A stretch of DNA of 64,000 bases from Chloranthus sessilifolius (taxonomy: Eukaryota; Streptophyta; Magnoliopsida; Chloranthales; Chloranthaceae), in assembly GCA_021018995.1 (NCBI GenBank), contig CM037591.1:68289901-68353900 (forward strand), in the 5' to 3' direction. Of this stretch, positions 44,815 to 56,240 are shown in pieces. Positions within the stretch are counted from its first letter, which is position 1. Each line of letters opens with the position of its first letter. A model generated the notes under the pieces. The model made no database searches and was not told the origin of the DNA. It saw only the letters and a program-made list of their open reading frames with translations. The translations under genes were made by a program, and so were the position numbers.

Positions 44815-46453
44815 GGACACCAAATTTTCTTCTTCTTGCGCTCCTTTTAGATCCCTTTTCTCGGAGAAGGCCAACAAAGCCGTTTCAACTTCTTCGTTGA
44901 TGAGCATTGATGGTAATGCTTCATCCATTACTTTGTCCATGCGATCGATGTAAAAACAATCGACCTCATCCTCGCTGTGGAAATGGTTCATCGTATGGAA
45001 AATATTCAATCGAACCTCCATGTTTCCCAAAGATACGCCCATGACACCTGTTCGACAATTTATGCAAGCGTTGGCAGTAGCGAGAAACGGACGTCCAAGG
45101 ATGATGGGGACTTGATTAATTGATTTAACAGATGATTCCATGTCCAAAACAACAAAATCCACTGGAAAGACAAACTTATCTATTCCAACCAGGACATCCT
45201 CAATAACGCCTCGGTGCCTTTTCTCGATCTATCTGCCGATTCTTGATGTGACCGTTGTAGGTCTCAATTCACCCAGTCCGCGTTTCTCGTACAAGGAATA
45301 TGGGATTAAATTAACACTGGCTCCCAAATCCAATAACGCTTTCCCAACTGGTTGCCCACCAATGACACATGGAACAAAGAGGAACTCCGGTGGTCTTTTA
45401 GTTTTGTGGGGTTTCCAATTGCATTATGGAACTGACTTGATTAGTCAAGAACACTTTCCTCGAAACATGATTACGTGCCTTTCTCTTCCGAGTGCATAAA
45501 TCTTTGAAAAACTTTGCATACTCAGGCACTTGCTTGATCGTTTCAAGCAATGGAAGGTTTATCTTTACTTGCTTAAATGTTTCGAAAATATCTTCCATTT
45601 TTATTGGTCCCTTTCCCATTCTTGATGGAGGAGTTAGGCATTGAGGAAATGGTGCCTTTGGGACAAAAGGTGCGGATTCCATTTCCAATTCTTGTTCATG
45701 CCCTTGTTGGCCAAGGGAAGGAGGCTCGTCTTCCATTACTTTGTCTCTTCCCCTCTCTCTTCTTTTCTCCTCCTCTTTCTCTTTCCTTTTCTCTTTCTCT
45801 GTTCTTTTCTCGTACTCTTTCTCTTCTTCTCTTTCTTTTGACTCTTTCTCTTTTTCCATTTCTCTTGCTTCTTCTTGCTCTGCTTCTCCTTCTTCCTCTT
45901 CCGTTGATTCTCTTGCTTCTGTAGGCATTTCCACTTGATTATCAACTTCACGCCCACTTCTCAGCACTGTAACAGCTTTTAATTCTTGATAGTTGGATGG
46001 TCCCTCACTAGATGATGTTTGACCCCGAGGATTGTTGACGGGTTGGCTGGGAAGCCTACCTTCCGCTCGTTGGCTCAGTTGATTAGTCAATTGACTAAAT
46101 TGATCTAACATCATCTGTTGAAAAGTTTGCATGCTTCGCATCATCTTTTCTTCTAGATCAGAATCTTTTGAATTGTTGGCATGAGATTGATTTAGATTCT
46201 GGTTGTTACGGTATTCAGTATATGGATGATCATACGGAGCATTCTGCTGGAAATTAGAATTCTGTTGGAAATAAGAATTCTGCTGGAAATTCTGTGGTGG
46301 GCGGAAATTTGGCTGAAATTTTTGTGGAAAAACTTGTTGTCCACCCATTGGATTGGCTTTGTATGGCTGGTGTACCTGACCGGTTTGGTTCAATCCACCC
46401 CATCCTAAGTTGGGGTGATTTTTCCATTCCGGATTGTAGGTATTGGAGTACAT
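44797..46453 (-). pseudogene. E3 gag C-terminal part and aspartic protease
   Basis: From 46453 it starts with a Gln/Asn/Phe-rich segment after the knuckle (NPEWKNHPNLGWGG), then NQLSQRAEGRLPSQPVNNPR as in Athila gags. A very Glu/Lys/Arg-rich stretch of about 70 residues follows (45930-45720), then FKQVKINLPLLETIKQVPEY and CTRKRKARNHVSRK. The frame shifts near 45400. The protease core reads LLDLGASVNLIPYSLYE (about 45310-45350), GVIEDVLVGIDKF, VILGRPFLATANACI and ends in a stop at 44797. The active site D-L-G-A-S is intact. A single frameshift and a stop near 45230 break the protein. Protease without RT suggests that gag maturation in cis was kept. Confidence 0.85.
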
Positions 46454-47564
46454 GTTACTACCCTGCCGCTGATAAGATTGAGTCTCATTGACCGCTCTTG
46501 ACGAGTAGGTCCATCAAGGAAGAATGACAAGGTAGTGGGGCACTCATTAGCCATATGACTACAGGTGGTCACAAATTGAGCACACAATGGGGTGATAGAA
46601 CTTTAGCTTGCTTGGTCGACTAACAACATGTTCATCTATTTGGACAACATATCAACCTTGGTTGATAGATCGAGTATTGTTGTTGACCTCATACAATCCG
46701 TTTTGGTCAACATATGAGATTTAGGCGCCAAGTCCAACGTGGTTAGCCCGGTGTCTCACTTTGTATCGAAGTTTGATATAACTTCTCAAACAATGCCCAC
46801 AATTCCTTCTTTTGTGGCACAAGATCCACCACAAGATGCATCAACCATGCGTCTTTCTTCAGGAATTAGTCCATTGTAAAAGCTTTGGACTTGTTGCCAC
46901 CTTGGAATTTGATGATTAGGGCAACTTCTGATTAATTCCTTAAAACGTTCCCAACATTCATGGAATGTTTCAGTAGGTTGTTGGGAAAAGAATTGAATCT
47001 TTTGACGCAACTCAATGGCCTTCGTCATGGGAAAGTACTTCTTGAGGAACTGACGATGTAGCTCGGCCCAACTCCGAATAGATTGTGGTTCTAAGGAATA
47101 GAACCACGTTTTTGCCTTTTATCTCGTAAAGAGAACGGAAAGAGTCTGAGCGCTATCTCACAAGTTGTGGACTCGAACATTTTGCATACCCCGGTGAATT
47201 CATTTAAATGAACGTGGATTTTCATTTGCCAAACCATGGAAAATAGGTAGCATATGAATCATCGCAGATTTGAATTCATAGTGGTTCCTGGAATGGGAGC
47301 ATGCATGATGCTGATCCTCGTAAAACCGATCATTATAATATTCAAGTGTTCTAGGTCCCTCATAGTAATTATTGTTCCCATTATGTCCATTATTTGCATT
47401 GTTGCCATGTTGTTTCCATTCATTTCTTGCTCTTGATCACCATGGTATCGATGATGATACTGATTCCTTTGGATTCTACGATTGTCTCCCAAAGATCGTT
47501 CGATCTCCGGATTAAACGGTAGTAAGTGTGGGTGATGAGAACGAGTAAAGTTCATACACCACAC
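46454..47564 (-). pseudogene. gag: E3 gag N-terminal and capsid region, broken
   Basis: Shares with Ath-R gag the segments FHECWERFKELIRSCPNHQI, QSFYNGLIPEERRMVDASCG and, frameshifted, an N-terminal HLLPFNPEIERSLGDN (47540-47480) matching the PEIE(R/K) region. The zinc knuckle region near 46580-46530 reads CAQFVTTCSHMANEC; the second Cys of the usual CX2C is Phe. Stops and shifts lie around 47230-47060 and 46780-46600. The LTRs are young while gag is decayed, so this copy was probably mobilised as a defective template. Confidence 0.8.
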
Positions 47565-48857
47565 TCACAATCAAGGGTTTGAAGAATCCAAAATAAATCC
47601 ACACACAATCTCAATCGATTGAGACATGGTCTCAATAGATTAATGACCTACAAATTTGCATAAAAATGACTTTAACAGTCTATCGATTGAGGGGCTACTC
47701 TCAATCGATTGAGGTTCCAAGAGTAAAAAAAAAACACACAGAATTTCACACCAAGACTTTGTCAGTCAATCGATTGAGAGGCTGCTCTTAATCCATTGAA
47801 GTTCCAAGATTAAAGCACACAGAGTTGTGTCAATTGATTGACATAGGAATGTCAATCGATTGAACAAAGAGTGAAACACACAAAAAGTTTGTCAGTCAAT
47901 CTATTGAGGAGCTACTCTCAATAGATTGAGGTTCAAGGGTCACAAAGCACACAGAACTACACACTAATGACTTTGCCAGTCAATCTATTGAGGGGCTGCT
48001 CTCAATCGATTGAGAGAAGGCAAGAACTTCACAAAAGTTTAAAATCCAGTGTCAATCGATTGACATAGACTGGTCACTCGATTGAGAGAAAGGTGCACAG
48101 TGACCAAAGTAAGGAGGAAGAGGAAAGAAAAACAATCAGAAATTTTTTATTTTATTTTATTTTATTTTATTTATTTATTTTTTTTTTTTCTAAAACTTTC
48201 CTAAAAGAAAAACTTCTAAACTAAGAACATAAACTAAGAATATAAAATCCTTCCTAAAAAAAAAACTTCTAAACAAGAATATAAACCTTCCTGAAAATAT
48301 AAACTTCTTAAAATAAAAACTTCCTAAAAGAATAAAAAAAATATAAACTTCCTAAAAGAATAAAAAATAAAAATATAAACTTCCTAAAATAAAAACTTCC
48401 TAAAAGAATAAAAAATAAAAATATAAACTTCCTAAAAACTATTTTTAGAAAATCCTATAAAATCTAAAAGAGGAAAATAAAAAAAAAAATAAAAAAATCC
48501 TACTAAACTAAGAACTTCTAAAAACCTAAACTTCCTAAAAGAAGATTGCAAAATTTAATCTAAGAGAGAAGAATTAAGGAAAGAAATTTGTTTTTGATTT
48601 TTTTTTTCTCTTTTTTTTTTTTTGATTTTTTTCTATTTTCAGCTCTCAATCTATTGACAGAGTTGTGTCAATAGATTGAGACACAATTATTGCTAAAAAC
48701 ACACACAGTCAATCGATTGAGAACAAGGCTCAATCGATTGACTAACAAGCAAACACACACACAAAATAGAGTCAATCGATTGAGGGGTTATTCTCAATCG
48801 ATTGACTGCTATAAAAACAAAAATCTCTAATCGGAATTAACCAAAATTTCGCCGATT
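47565..48857 (-). repeat. E3 leader with array of TCAATCGATTGA palindromes
   Basis: 1.3 kb between primer site and gag with no gene. It holds at least ten exact TCAATCGATTGA words (47611-48805) plus drifted copies such as CTATTGAG, many extended to CTCAATCGATTGAG. Between 48130 and 48650 lies AT-rich low-complexity DNA with repeats of AAACTTCCTAAAA. Confidence 0.85.
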
Positions 48858-48875
48858 TCCCCGGCAACGGCGCCA
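48858..48875 (-). other. E3 primer-binding site, tRNA-Asp type
   Basis: An exact TGGCGCCGTTGCCGGGGA on the minus strand, six bases from the 5' LTR. Confidence 0.92.
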
Positions 48876-48881
48876 AAAACT

Positions 48882-50207
48882 TGATCGATTTTAAATTAAC
48901 CCTTGCAAGTGTACAAGATCTGTTCTAGTAAGGCAAGAACAAGGGTGTCGAACCCACAGGGAAATGTGAAATTTCAATCAATTCTTCCTAGAGATTTTGA
49001 AAACATCCCCGAGGAAGTACCAAGGGCAGATTTAATTTTTACCAAAAACTTAACACTTTTCTAATTGCAAGAAAGAAAATAAATTAATCTAAAAATTTTG
49101 TAATGAGAAATTTAAGAACAAATTTTAAAACGAGATCAAGGAATATGCTACCCCAGATTTGCATCCCTTTCTATTATTAAACCCACAGTTTTATTAATCA
49201 TCAAACACACCATCATTCCAAAAGATCAAATGACTAGTAATTAAGCATGATCATTAACCCGGCATACCCTATCTAAAAACGATGACTCAGCCTAACATTG
49301 CGGTATGAATCATGCTAAAAGCATAGCGTATCTCATGATGTTTAGATCAAAACAACATAAACATAATCACAAACTTTGAGAAAAACGATTTGATGATGAC
49401 AATATTATATTATGGCATTAAACATAAAATATGGGTACTTATCTGGGGATCGCATCTTCCCCGATCTACAGCTTTTAGCCACTCATCCTTGGTGCAAGAT
49501 CTTCAATTTCATTCAAGTCCATTCCCAAGAGAATAGAAAACTAAAAATAAAAATATGTTCTAAGCAAGTCTCTTTACAAAAAAATCTAAACTAAAAACTA
49601 AACTAAAATTAAAAACTAAAAGCTCTCGGAAGATAACCCTACACTAAAAACTCTCCTCTATTCAAAAAGCTCTCTCTATACAAAGCCGTGGGCCTCTTAT
49701 TTATAATAGCCGATTCAAACTAACCCTAGTTGCCTCAATCGATTGAGGCTTAGATCTCAATCGATTGAACTTTGAATAATTGCCTCAATCGATTGAGGCT
49801 TAGATCTCAATCGATTGAACTTTGAATTTAACCTCCTTTAAGACACTTTTGCCTTTTTGTCTCAATCGATTGAATTTCATGTCTCAATCGATTGACTTTC
49901 TAGGGTTGAGTTTTACTCCATCTGTCAATCGATTGACAATAATGCCTCAATCGATTGACTCTTCAATGCAAAGTCTTCCCTTTCTTGATGGAAGTTGATT
50001 CTCCTCATGGCTTTCAATGCTTCTTTGGACCTTTTTATCCATAGCTCTTTTATAGCCTTTAATTTCCTTCTTTTATGCACTTGAACGATCTAACTATCAG
50101 AAACACCTGTAAACATCAAAACTTCACAACAGCCATCAAATACTTTCATCGAACTGCTAAGTGTAGGGTTTAAGGTATGAAATATAGTCATATTTCAGCA
50201 CCGATCA
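48882..50207 (-). repeat. E3 5' LTR
   Basis: 1,326 bp, nearly identical to 41241-42554. It has an extra 12 bp (AAAAACTAAACT-type) near 49592, eight palindromes (49736-49958) and a TATA box at 49698-49705 (minus). Confidence 0.95.
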
Positions 50208-50619
50208 TGCCCCACCATTCCTACCGAAAATTCGGCGGCGTAATGGCAAAAATTGGAGGATGGAAAGAGCTAAAGAAGAGATAGGAGAAGAAAGGGGAGA
50301 GCCGGAGCCCTCGGGCCCTTATAGCACTGTAGAGGTGCCTTGCGTTGGATTTCTTTGATGAGCTCTTGAAAGCTTGAATGGTGGAGAATGGGGCTCTAAC
50401 TCTTAAGGCTTGGTAGCTAAGAGGTAGAGAAGGAAGGCTAAGGGGTAGCACACACCTAACCTAGAGATTTTTGGATGAAATGTAAGGCTTGAAGGAAGAT
50501 TTATGGATTCTGGAATTTGTATGAATAATGGTGCACTAAAGGGAGGAAGATCTTTTCACTTAAGCTCTTTCTCTCTTAGGCAAAATTTCTTAACCCTAAA
50601 ACCAAAGGGAGAGGGGCTC

Positions 50620-50627
50620 TATTTATA
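50620..50627 (-). promoter_or_regulatory. TATA box of T1 LTR
   Basis: CTATAAATAGAG on the minus strand is a classic plant TATA context. Confidence 0.6.
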
Positions 50628-50901
50628 GGAAAATGGTGGATTAGGAGAGTGTTTAGATGCTAATCAATAATTTAAATTAGGTAATCTAGCATCTAAGGTT
50701 TCCTAAGAATTCAAGGGTGTAGAGAAGTGTGAAGATAGGCTTTAATGGTGGATGATGGGTTAATGGGTTAGATTACTTATGGGTTGCAAATAGGTATTAA
50801 AAGGGTGCAACAAAGCTATCAAAATACACCCCAAGGACTAAGGTGGTCAACAAGTCTAACCCTAGCTTCAAAATTTGAGGTAAAAAAACATAGTTACTAT
50901 T

Positions 50902-51117
50902 CATATGCCTGGCGCAACTATTAGTTGCGCCAAGCATATGTACAGTAGACAGTGGGCGAGATTTCCTAGAAGTTGCAAGCCCGCAGGGAGCGAGGGGACC
51001 CATTTATTCCTGGTGTAACTATTAGTTGAGCCAGGCTATTTTTGGGGCAAAAAGGGATAGTTGCGCCAGATAAATTCTGGGGAAAAATGGCTTGGCACAA
51101 CTATTAGTTACGCCAGG
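50902..51117. repeat. Three palindromic hairpin repeats in T1 LTR
   Basis: 50902-50940 has arms of 19 bp with one mismatch (half-site TGGCGCAACTA, centre T, outer CATATG). 51009-51035 and 51090-51117 are drifted copies centred on the same AACTATTAGTT. A half copy (AGTTGCGCCAGA) lies at 51059-51070. Confidence 0.85.
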
Positions 51118-51491
51118 CAAAAATTCCTCCAAAATAGCCTGATTTTCAAATGGTCGTAACTTTTGATATATAACTCCGATTGAGGTGATTGTTTGCTTGT
51201 TGGAAAGCGGGAGAAGTCCTATTTCCAATGGTATATAACTCAGCTCTTGAAGAGGTCTATATAAAATTTGGCACTCCTCTTTCCAACCACTGCTCGAGAG
51301 AGTTCGACACTAGTCCGAAAAAGGGTTCTAATGGGTTTGGGAAGGTTAGGGTTGATTCTTAAGGATTTAGAAAGGTTCCAAAGGGTTCAGAAAGGTTCCT
51401 AAGGGTTTCATACATGCCATCAAAAGCTAAAAAGTACACCTCTCTCGAAATGTGCTCCGATCGGGCCTTGGGCCGAATTTGCGTGTCTACA

Positions 51492-51505
51492 AATGCCCCT
51501 CTTTG
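51492..51505 (-). promoter_or_regulatory. T1 polypurine tract
   Basis: CAAAGAGGGGCATT on the minus strand, directly before the LTR start. Confidence 0.75.
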
Positions 51506-53002
51506 GTATCCGATCACTAATGATCAAATGCCAAAGACAAGAGACATCCGAAGAGGCTCAAGGCATTATTGATGGGTTTGCTGTGTTTTGAACAAACTTT
51601 AAACATCAGATGAGTAACATGGTGAGAAAACAAAAGCCTTGTATGTTAGGCCAAACATTCATTTCTCAAGGCAAACGGTCCTCAAGCGCTTAGCGACATT
51701 ACTAGGCATAATTGAGGTGGAATGAGTTGCGAAAGCCTTATATGCCAGGCTAAACATTCGCTTCTCAAGATGATTTAAAGGTATTTGATATTTAAGATTC
51801 ATTCTGAATACAACAGCTTCGCAAGTAAGAGGAGTGATCGACCTACATTCAAAGATAGGCGTAAAGCAAAAATACGCAAGGCTCCATAGTTTGTGTCTAA
51901 TCTTACGAGGCATTTGATTGCCCCATCTGACTATTCACGGGTGCTCCTACTGAAAGCAGGGTTCGAGATCTTTGGGCAAACCCATCAATCTCAAAGTTTA
52001 TTTAGCATGACTGCCCGAGCGAAGTGAACAGATGTCACAACGCTTTTTGAGAGTACGTGCCATTTTCGAAAGTATGTCCCAGATCAATATGACCTAGAGC
52101 ATCCAGCTTCAACTACCTTGAACAGATCCAACCAAACATTGGGAGTCTCCCAAAAGGGACATCCAATCCTGGTTTTCACTGACAACGATCATAAATATCA
52201 ATTAACTATGCATAAACATGCACGCATCAGGGGTGATAAGCAATAAAAAGGCGATGGAAGCCCAGACCCGGACTTGCCCGAGTATAATTTACGAGAATAA
52301 ATGACCATCATACGGATACCCAGACGCATAGCGTACACTTTACAGGGATACCGCTACCTATACAGGTTTTAAGCCTGCAAAAAATAAAGGGAAAATGAAC
52401 CCTTTTGGATGCATGGTTGCACATAGTTTGATTGATATGTAATCTCATTCTCAACAGGCTGATCTCAATCAACGATTGACCTTTTCCAATGGAGAATCTG
52501 AAGCTTAAGATACTTAAGTTCATATGAATCCGAAATAGTGTTTAGCTCAAAGATTTAGAAGTGGAGTCAACCTGATCAAAACATTGATCGTTTGATCGGG
52601 ATTGATGTCGTTGCTCATACTTTGAAGTAGGATCCAAAATTCAAGGCGTACCATAGACATAGGAAGTTATTATAGCACAATGGTGTTGCTGATAAAATAT
52701 CGATATTTTAGCGTATCAGAACACTCATGTGCGTAGCTCTGTGGGGAAACACAGATTTATTCTTTCTTTTTCAAAATAATTTTCTCTCTTTTGTTGAATA
52801 GACGTGACGTCAGTGGTGAGATGCTTCATCTGATTTGTCCATTACTGAAAAGTTGCCAACTTCAAGGCTTTGGACCTGTGATGTTCCTGCATATTCTCGA
52901 GAGAATGTCAGTCCCTTTTTTGTTTATAACAAATACATCCTAATTAATAGAAGGAGAAACAAACTTTTACCTATATTTTTTTCATTTACAAGGTTTATAT
53001 AT

Positions 53003-53210
53003 ATTTTTTAGATTTTTATTTTCAAAGAGATTTTTTATTTCTTTTTCTTTATTTTTGACATGGAAGTATGATGGTGTAACTATGTACATGAGAAAGTAGA
53101 ATTTTTTGGATTTTTCTTTTTCAGAGATTTTTTATTATTTTTCTTCATTTTTGAGATGGAAGTGAGATGCTATAACTATGTACATGAGAAAGAGTAGAAA
53201 TGTATACACA
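53003..53210. repeat. Tandem duplication of about 100 bp in T1 3' region
   Basis: Two adjacent units each end in AACTATGTACATGAGAAAG and start with a T-rich run followed by GAGATTTTTTATT. They differ at several positions and small gaps. Confidence 0.7.
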
Positions 53211-53666
53211 CATTTTTTTTGTATTTGGATTTTTCTTGATTTTTCTATTCTCTTTGGGCTTTTCTCTTTTTTTTTCTGATGCTTTATCAGTGAGGTGAAG
53301 TCACGGGTCCCACTTTCGTCATAGTCGAACCCCCTTTAAGTAGCCAGATATGAGGGAGTTTCAGTAGCCTTACCAAGACTGGAAAATTAATTCCTTTGGG
53401 CTGAGTCAAACCTTTCTCCTTATCTTGGGTCATATGCTTGACGAAGCCAGTTTCACAAAGACAATTCTGGTCGGGACCTATCTTGAACTAACATGAGCGG
53501 CCCAGTCGAAAAAGGGTATCAGAGAGAGTAACCAAGAGGGCTCCTCAAGCATCAATCTTCTCAATCAGTCCAAACCTTTATTTTCTTTTTAATTCTTTTA
53601 TGCTTTTTTACTCACAATGCCAAAGGTGGGTTTGTCGTGCCCAATTTTGCCCACTCTTTACCCGTT

Positions 53667-53791
53667 GCGGTCTTTCGGGTTTTCACCATATCCATGGGTT
53701 TAGCTCTCTTACCCCAAGCGCCCTTTCGAGTTTTCACCTGGTCCGCACAAACTCGCTGTTTTTACACGTAGCGCCCTTTCAGGTTTTCACC
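53667..53791 (-). repeat. Triple GGTGAAAACCCGAAAGGGCG motif
   Basis: On the minus strand copies lie at 53771-53791, 53718-53738 and 53667-53687, about 52 bp apart. Each has the form CCCGAAAGGG or a variant (CCTGAAAGGG, CTCGAAAGGG, CCCGAAAGAC). I recall the same string from other plant Tat elements. Confidence 0.75.
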
Positions 53792-54415
53792 ACGTCCATC
53801 TTGCTTTGAGCTTGTATTTTAATTTTATTTTTCTTTTTATTTCATTCATTTTTTCTTTTTCTCAAAAGCCATGACATAGACCTCGATTCCGTCATAGCCG
53901 GCTAGATGGGGCTCTGGTGTCATCTCATAACTCGGCTCGCGTCGACTTAACAGATACTATGATTGCTTGTGAACCTAAAAAGAGTGCTTCCTTCAGGGTG
54001 TAGCTTAGCCATGGGTTAGGTTAGGATTTGAAGGTATGCAGGGCTAAAAGGGTTTCCTTGATACGGCTTCAGTTTTTCATGACATACTTTCTTCCTTAGG
54101 AGATTTTACTGTACATGCCCCTATGATTCTTTTTTGTTCTTTTCATTTCAGGCAATCTCTTTTTGGGATTTTACTTTTTTGATTTTTTTGGATTTTGATA
54201 GTAACTTTACTTCCCTTTTTTTGTATATGTACATACACACATTTTTTTTGGGGGAACGGGTTTATTGAAAGAAAGGCCTAGGCTCAAATGGGGTAGGAAA
54301 GGATATCTTTTTTAGGAATGCTTTTTGACTACTGTGCTTGGAACGATGAAATCTTTTAGGTGGTTCTTAAGCAGTCACGTATCTATTTCACCAATACTTA
54401 CCTTATCGTGATAGA

Positions 54416-55665
54416 TTACAAGTAGAACCGTCGGACGTATCCAGCATTGATGGGCTCAGGAAGATGATCTCCATCCATAGTGGCTAGGCGGATGGCATAT
54501 CCTGGTAGCACCTCTAGAACAACATAAGGTCCCTCCCAGTTCAGCTTAAACTTCCCTCTTGGATCGGCGTGGAGGGATGCGAAGATCTTCTGTACAGTGT
54601 CTCCGATATTTAGATCTCGACCGCGGACACGTTTATTGTAAGCGTGTGCAATTCGCCCTGGTAAACTTGAGTGTGACACAAGGCTAGGAGTCTCTTCTCA
54701 TCCAATAAGTTCAATTATTCAAAGTGGGATCTCTCTCTCTGCTTCGAGTAAGCCTGATTCCATAAGGATTCAGAGTGAGGGTACTTCAACCTTGATTGGT
54801 AGGATGGCCACAATTCCATACACACGGGAGAATGGTGTTGCCCCTCTAGCGGTACAAATTGATGTTCTATAGGCCCACAAAGCAAATGGCAATATTTTAC
54901 TCCAATCTCGGTAAGTGACGACCATTTTCTCTAGGATGCGAATGACTGTCTTGTTAGCAGCTTCTACGGTTCCATTAGTTTAAGGCTGATAAGGTGACGA
55001 GCGTGGTGCTTGATCTTGTATTGCTCGCGGAAGGCTCAAATGCACTTATTTGCAAAGTTTGTGCCGTTGTCTATGATGATATCCTTGGGTACTCCAAATC
55101 GGCACACAATATTATTCTTGAGAAACTTCTCGACGTGACTAGATGTGATGTTGGCATATGATGCCGCTTCTACCTACTTGGTAAATTATTCAATGGCGAC
55201 GAGGATGAATAGATGCCCGTTTGATGCTTTCAGATTAATCATTCCGACGATGACAAGTCCCCAGGTAGCAAATGACCAAGGAGTGGTCAGGCAGTGAAGA
55301 TCGATGGTAGGAGCGTGTATTAGACCGGAGTGTTCCTGACACTTATAGAATTTTTGAATATATTTGCAGCAATCTAATTCCATAGTGGTCCAAAAGTATC
55401 CTTGCCGCAGAATTTTCTTGGCGAGCATGTGACCGCTGACGTGGGCACCGCATACTCTCTCGTGGATCTCCATCATGATATTGATCGCTTCACTTTCTGT
55501 AAGGCACCTGAGCAGGATGTTATTGTAGGATCTCTTATATAGGCATTCCCCACAAATGACATAGCCTGTTGCTAGACGTTGAATGGTTCGTTTGTCCGTC
55601 TTGGATGTACCCTCAGAAAAAGTTAGTGTCTCGAGGAAATTCTTGATATCTGAGAAACAAGGTGG
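54416..55665 (-). pseudogene. pol: T1 integrase, broken
   Basis: The N-terminal zinc region (55476-55340) reads HERVCGAHVSGHMLAKKILR and CKYIQKFYKCQEH. The expected CX2C has Phe in place of the first Cys. Core fragments follow in mixed frames (GLVIVGMINLKASNGHLFIL; then 55160-54700 with stops). The C-terminal part (54679-54416) is open: AYNKRVRGRDLNIGDTV, GKFKLNWEGPYVVLEVL and a stop at 54416. The length and domain order fit Tat integrases. Confidence 0.85.
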
Positions 55666-56240
55666 CTAATCATCAGGCTTTATAGGTTCCTCGATCTGGA
55701 GGCAGAAGGCCCGCTTATTCCTTTGCTCGATCATGATCGGCTTCATCTCAGCACCATACGAGATTTCTATCATTGACGCCAAAGTTGCTAATGCATCGGC
55801 AAAGCGATTCCTTATCCGAGGACGTATGAGAATGTCACATCTTGGAAGCAAGCTATCAGATCCTTGAGATGCTCATGGTAAGGGATCAGTTTCTCATCTT
55901 TTGTCTTCCAGTCACCATTCGTCTGACATATAATTAACTGTGAATCGCCAAACACCAAGAGGTGAGTTACATTCAGATCGAGAGTCGCCTGCAGACCAGC
56001 GGCACAAGCCTCATACTCAACCATGTTGTTAGTGCAAGGGAAGTTGAGCTTGATAAAGACGGGTACATGGGATCCTTTTGGCGAAATAAGAATGGCACCA
56101 ACTACTTGACCCTTGGCATTTGCTGCCCCATCAAAGTGCATTACCCATGATTCTTCTGCTTCTTCAGTATCGTCTTCCGTTGTGAATAGGATGTCCTCAT
56201 CAGGGAATTCAATTCTCAAAGGATCATAGTCTGGCAAAGG
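55666..56240 (-). pseudogene. pol: T1 second (archaeal-type) RNase H
   Basis: This degrades RNA in RNA-DNA hybrids and is an extra domain characteristic of Tat-lineage elements. From 56237: WVMHFDGAANAKGQVVGAI, FPCTNNMVEYEACAAGLQAT, LLVFGDSQLIICQ, then after a frame change near 55815 RNRFADALATLASM. The four acidic residues (HFDG, VEYE, FGDS, FADA) are all visible. It lies between the RT-linked RNase H and integrase, as expected. Confidence 0.9.

Larger units (their letters stand above)
41241..50207 (-). mobile_element. E3: young non-autonomous gag-protease LTR element
   Basis: A minus-strand element of 8,967 bp: 5' LTR 48882-50207, exact Asp primer site, long palindrome-rich leader, gag, protease, short pol tail, 1.9-kb 3' non-coding region, polypurine tract and 3' LTR 41241-42554. 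RT, RNase H and integrase are absent. I count about ten single-base differences and one 12-bp insertion between the LTRs over 1.3 kb, so insertion was recent. The layout resembles published TR-GAG elements (non-autonomous, gag only) but keeps protease. The source lineage is Athila-like by gag and protease. Confidence 0.92.
50208..51491 (-). repeat. T1 3' LTR, proximal piece (U3 and R)
   Basis: On the element strand it starts TGTAGACACGCAAATTCGG at 51491, directly after the polypurine tract, and runs to the E3 insertion. It contains three copies of a CTGGCGCAACTA inverted repeat (50902-51117) and a TATAAATA box at 50620-50627. No gene. Confidence 0.8.
51506..54415 (-). other. T1 3' non-coding region
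   Basis: 2.9 kb without a convincing gene; long 3' regions are usual in Tat elements. It holds a 40-bp direct repeat (51632-51672 and 51731-51770), a tandem duplication (53003-53210), a triple motif with GAAA loops (53667-53791) and many T runs. Confidence 0.7.

Noticed and set aside
45577..45924. Plus-strand frames rich in Leu, Ser and Phe that look like membrane segments
   Set aside because: They are the reverse complement of the Glu/Lys/Arg-rich coding tract of E3; the hydrophobicity is a codon mirror.
47611..48805. CRISPR-like array
   Set aside because: The repeats are 12-bp palindromes with irregular spacing inside a plant LTR element; no cas genes and no uniform spacers.
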